Source: Caryophanales bacterium UBA6259 (GTDB lineage Bacteria; Bacillota; Bacilli; Tepidibacillales; Tepidibacillaceae). From it: DNA of 18,240 nucleotides. Positions 16,606 through 18,240 of the stretch are shown piece after piece. The translations under genes and the position numbers were made by a program. The notes under the pieces were generated by a model that saw nothing but the letters and a program-made list of their open reading frames with translations, did not search any database and was not told the origin of the DNA. Location of the stretch: contig DJVJ01000027.1 of the NCBI GenBank assembly GCA_002441135.1, positions 1 to 18,240 of the forward strand. Direction: 5' to 3'. The stretch's first letter is position 1. Every line of letters starts with the position of its first letter.

Positions 16606-16787
16606 AATAAACCTCTCCATTCAACAATATTAATAACTAATGACATTTAAAATGATTTAGTCTCATTAATTAATTGGTTAATTTTATTTTTTCCTAAAGA
16701 ATCTTTATTCATTTAGTTTCGACAAAATTTGTAGATTTCCTGCTATTATTTTTACTACTTATTTTCATTTTATCATTTCTATAACAA

Positions 16788-16819
16788 AAGGAACGCCCAC
16801 TAAATATGGAACGTTCCTT
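16788..16819 (-). terminator. Terminator downstream of aroA
   Basis: On the - strand AAGGAACG (16819-16812) pairs with CGTTCCTT (16795-16788) across a 16-nt loop, followed by TTGTTAT. The stop of aroA is at 16835. The loop is long and the T tract short, so it may be moderate in strength. Confidence 0.7.
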
Positions 16820-16834
16820 CTTTTCCCTTTAAAT

Positions 16835-17893
16835 CTATTTTATATTTAATGCATTCATTAATGCTTCAAATTCCATTAGATTTAATTGTTGATTAGCATC
16901 TGACAAGGCAACTGCTGGGTCTGGATGTACTTCCACCATTATGCCATCCGCACCTGCTGCTAAAGCTGCTTTGGCAATAGGAATCGCAATATCCTTTCGC
17001 CCAGCGGAATGACTGATATCGACTAAAACTGGCAAATGACTTTCTTGTTTTAAAATAGGCACAGCTAAGATGTCTAATGTGTTTCTGGTCCATTTTTCAT
17101 AGGTTCGTATTCCTCTTTCCACTAACATAACCTGATTATTGCCTCTAGAAACAATATATTCTGCAGCAAAAAGGAATTCCTCTATTGTAGCTGCTAAACC
17201 ACGTTTAAGTAAAACTGGAGTTTTTACATCACCGGCAGCTTTTAGTAAGTCGAAATTTTGCATGTTTCTTGCTCCAATTTGAATTACATCCACATATTGT
17301 ATCGCCATCTCGATATCTGCTGGATTAATAATCTCACTCACAACTTTTAATCCATAATTATCTGCAACTCGACGTAGTATCTTCAATCCCTCAATTCCTA
17401 GCCCTTGGAAATCATATGGTGAGGTTCTAGGTTTAAACGCACCACCACGGATCAGCTTTACCCCTTGTTCTACAAGATTCTTCGCTACAGTGTTAACTTG
17501 TTCTTCAGTTTCTACAGAACATGGACCTGCAATCATCATTGGTGATTTACCTACCGCAACATCGCCCACCATAACGATTGTATCTTCTGGATGACGTTTT
17601 CTACTTACTAATAACTCCTTATTATTGTCATCTTCCTGTAGTTCTAAGGAAGCCTTAAAAATTTGCTTGAACAAATGACGAATAGTGTTATCATCAAATG
17701 GACCATTATTTTTAGCCACGAGTTGATTTAGCATTTCCCTTTCGCGAACTGGATCAAATCGATCAATACCCTGTTTTTTCTTTACCTGGCCAATCTGTTG
17801 AACCACAACAGCCCTATCACTCATTAATTGTAGTAGCTTTAAATTAATATCATCTAACTGTGATCTTAATGAATCTAACTCTTGATTACTCAC
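16835..17893 (-). CDS. aroA: Chorismate mutase / 3-deoxy-7-phosphoheptulonate synthase fusion
   Basis: This enzyme catalyses the first step of the shikimate pathway (phosphoenolpyruvate plus erythrose 4-phosphate to DAHP) and carries an N-terminal AroQ-type chorismate mutase that acts as a feedback sensor in Bacillus. The 352-aa product has the mutase domain at about 1-88 (LDDINLKLLQLMSDRAVVVQ, RFDPVRERE). The DAHP synthase follows from about 100, with AGPCS (122-126), RGGAFKPRTSPYDFQGLG (149-166), IQIGARNMQNF, LLKRGLAAT and EVHPDP. It matches B. subtilis AroA from end to end. The start is GTG at 17893, 8-9 nt after a GGGAGG site. It has its own promoter and terminator. Confidence 0.97.
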   Translation of the reverse strand: MSNQELDSLRSQLDDINLKLLQLMSDRAVVVQQIGQVKKKQGIDRFDPVREREMLNQLVAKNNGPFDDNTIRHLFKQIFKASLELQEDDNNKELLVSRKRHPEDTIVMVGDVAVGKSPMMIAGPCSVETEEQVNTVAKNLVEQGVKLIRGGAFKPRTSPYDFQGLGIEGLKILRRVADNYGLKVVSEIINPADIEMAIQYVDVIQIGARNMQNFDLLKAAGDVKTPVLLKRGLAATIEEFLFAAEYIVSRGNNQVMLVERGIRTYEKWTRNTLDILAVPILKQESHLPVLVDISHSAGRKDIAIPIAKAALAAGADGIMVEVHPDPAVALSDANQQLNLMEFEALMNALNIK

Positions 17894-17937
17894 TTTTAAT
17901 TCCCTCCCGCTTTAAAGTGTTAAAATATATTATTTGC

Positions 17938-17967
17938 ATTATAACTGATTTATGTTTAGATTGTAAA
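17938..17967 (-). promoter_or_regulatory. Promoter of aroA
   Basis: On the - strand TTTACA (17967-17962) and a perfect TATAAT (17943-17938) are separated by 18 nt, a good sigma-A promoter 45 nt upstream of the GTG start. Confidence 0.75.
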
Positions 17968-18064
17968 GAAAAAAGGGTTCTTTTAGGCACAAATAGAATA
18001 TACATTTTTAGACCTATATATTATCATAAATGTAACGCTTAACAGAGTAAAGAGGTGAGAAGTA

Positions 18065-18240
18065 ATGGCTTCACTTAAAGATACCCCCATCTTCGCTTTA
18101 GATATTGGAACAAGATCTGTAGTCGGCATTATTGCTGAACCTTTTGAGCAAGGAAAATACAAGATAAAGGATATCCAAATTGTAGAACACAAAAGTCGCT
18201 CTATGTTGGATGGACAAATTCATCATGTTATTGAAGTAGC
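18065..18240 (+). CDS. FtsA-like actin-fold protein, N-terminal fragment (runs off window)
   Basis: The ATG at 18065 follows AGAGGTGAGA with proper spacing, and the frame is open to the right edge (58 codons plus). The N-terminus has IFALDIGTRSVVGII, the phosphate-1 loop of the FtsA/Hsp70/actin ATPase superfamily, and later RSMLDGQIHHVIEVA, similar to the FtsA segment before its 1C domain. It could be a second FtsA-type protein or a PilM-like protein; the main ftsA would normally lie next to ftsZ, and that cannot be checked here. It is transcribed divergently from aroA. No convincing promoter was identified in 17968-18050. Confidence 0.82.
   Translation, partial: MASLKDTPIFALDIGTRSVVGIIAEPFEQGKYKIKDIQIVEHKSRSMLDGQIHHVIEV

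Noticed and set aside
18031..18044. TGTAACGCTTAACA as a CcpA (cre) operator before the FtsA-like gene
   Set aside because: Against TGWAANCGNTNWCA the central CG is shifted by one base, giving two mismatches in the most conserved positions.

Overview
The window looks like a low-GC, spore-former-type Bacillota chromosome, most likely Bacillaceae. The evidence is a set of recognisable orthologues with Bacillus-type order and control: rpsD next to a tyrosyl-tRNA synthetase gene, ccpA followed by the sodium-type flagellar stator genes motP and motS, and a chorismate mutase/DAHP synthase fusion upstream of ccpA. Shine-Dalgarno sites are strong, several starts are GTG, and there are T-box and ribosomal-protein leaders. 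Species cannot be fixed from sequence reading alone.

Layout. Positions 2-6157 (+) hold the 3' part of a giant extracellular-type repeat protein: DUF11-like beta-sandwiches, a six-blade Kelch-like propeller, nine SdrD-B/Cna-B-like domains and two more DUF11-like modules, closed by a strong terminator. Positions 6306-7467 carry three small genes of uncertain function. Two of them (6306-6695 + and 7156-7467 -) encode diverged members of one helical family and lie on opposite strands. The third (6696-7106 -) is unrecognised and abuts the first stop-to-stop. From 7566 the window becomes housekeeping: rpsD with its promoter and structured leader, convergent with tyrS (-) across a shared hairpin; the tyrS T-box leader; a small NAD(P)-binding protein (-); a class A penicillin-binding protein with two FN3 domains (+); motS, motP and ccpA (-); aroA (-); and, divergent from aroA, the first 58 codons of an FtsA-like actin-fold protein.

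How genes work together. ccpA-motP-motS reads as one transcription unit (37-nt gap, then overlap), putting a Na+-type stator under the carbon-control gene. tyrS is predicted to be switched by uncharged tRNA-Tyr, and rpsD by its own product S4. The accessory-looking part is 1-7467: a giant surface-type protein next to small paired helical proteins. A link between them is a hypothesis from adjacency only.

The most interesting observations are (a) the alternation in the nine SdrD-B-like domains, where even-numbered domains carry a second Asp-rich calcium-type loop and three of the odd-numbered ones carry cysteine pairs; (b) the giant ORF stopping inside its last beta-sandwich; and (c) the compact cluster of small paired genes beside it.
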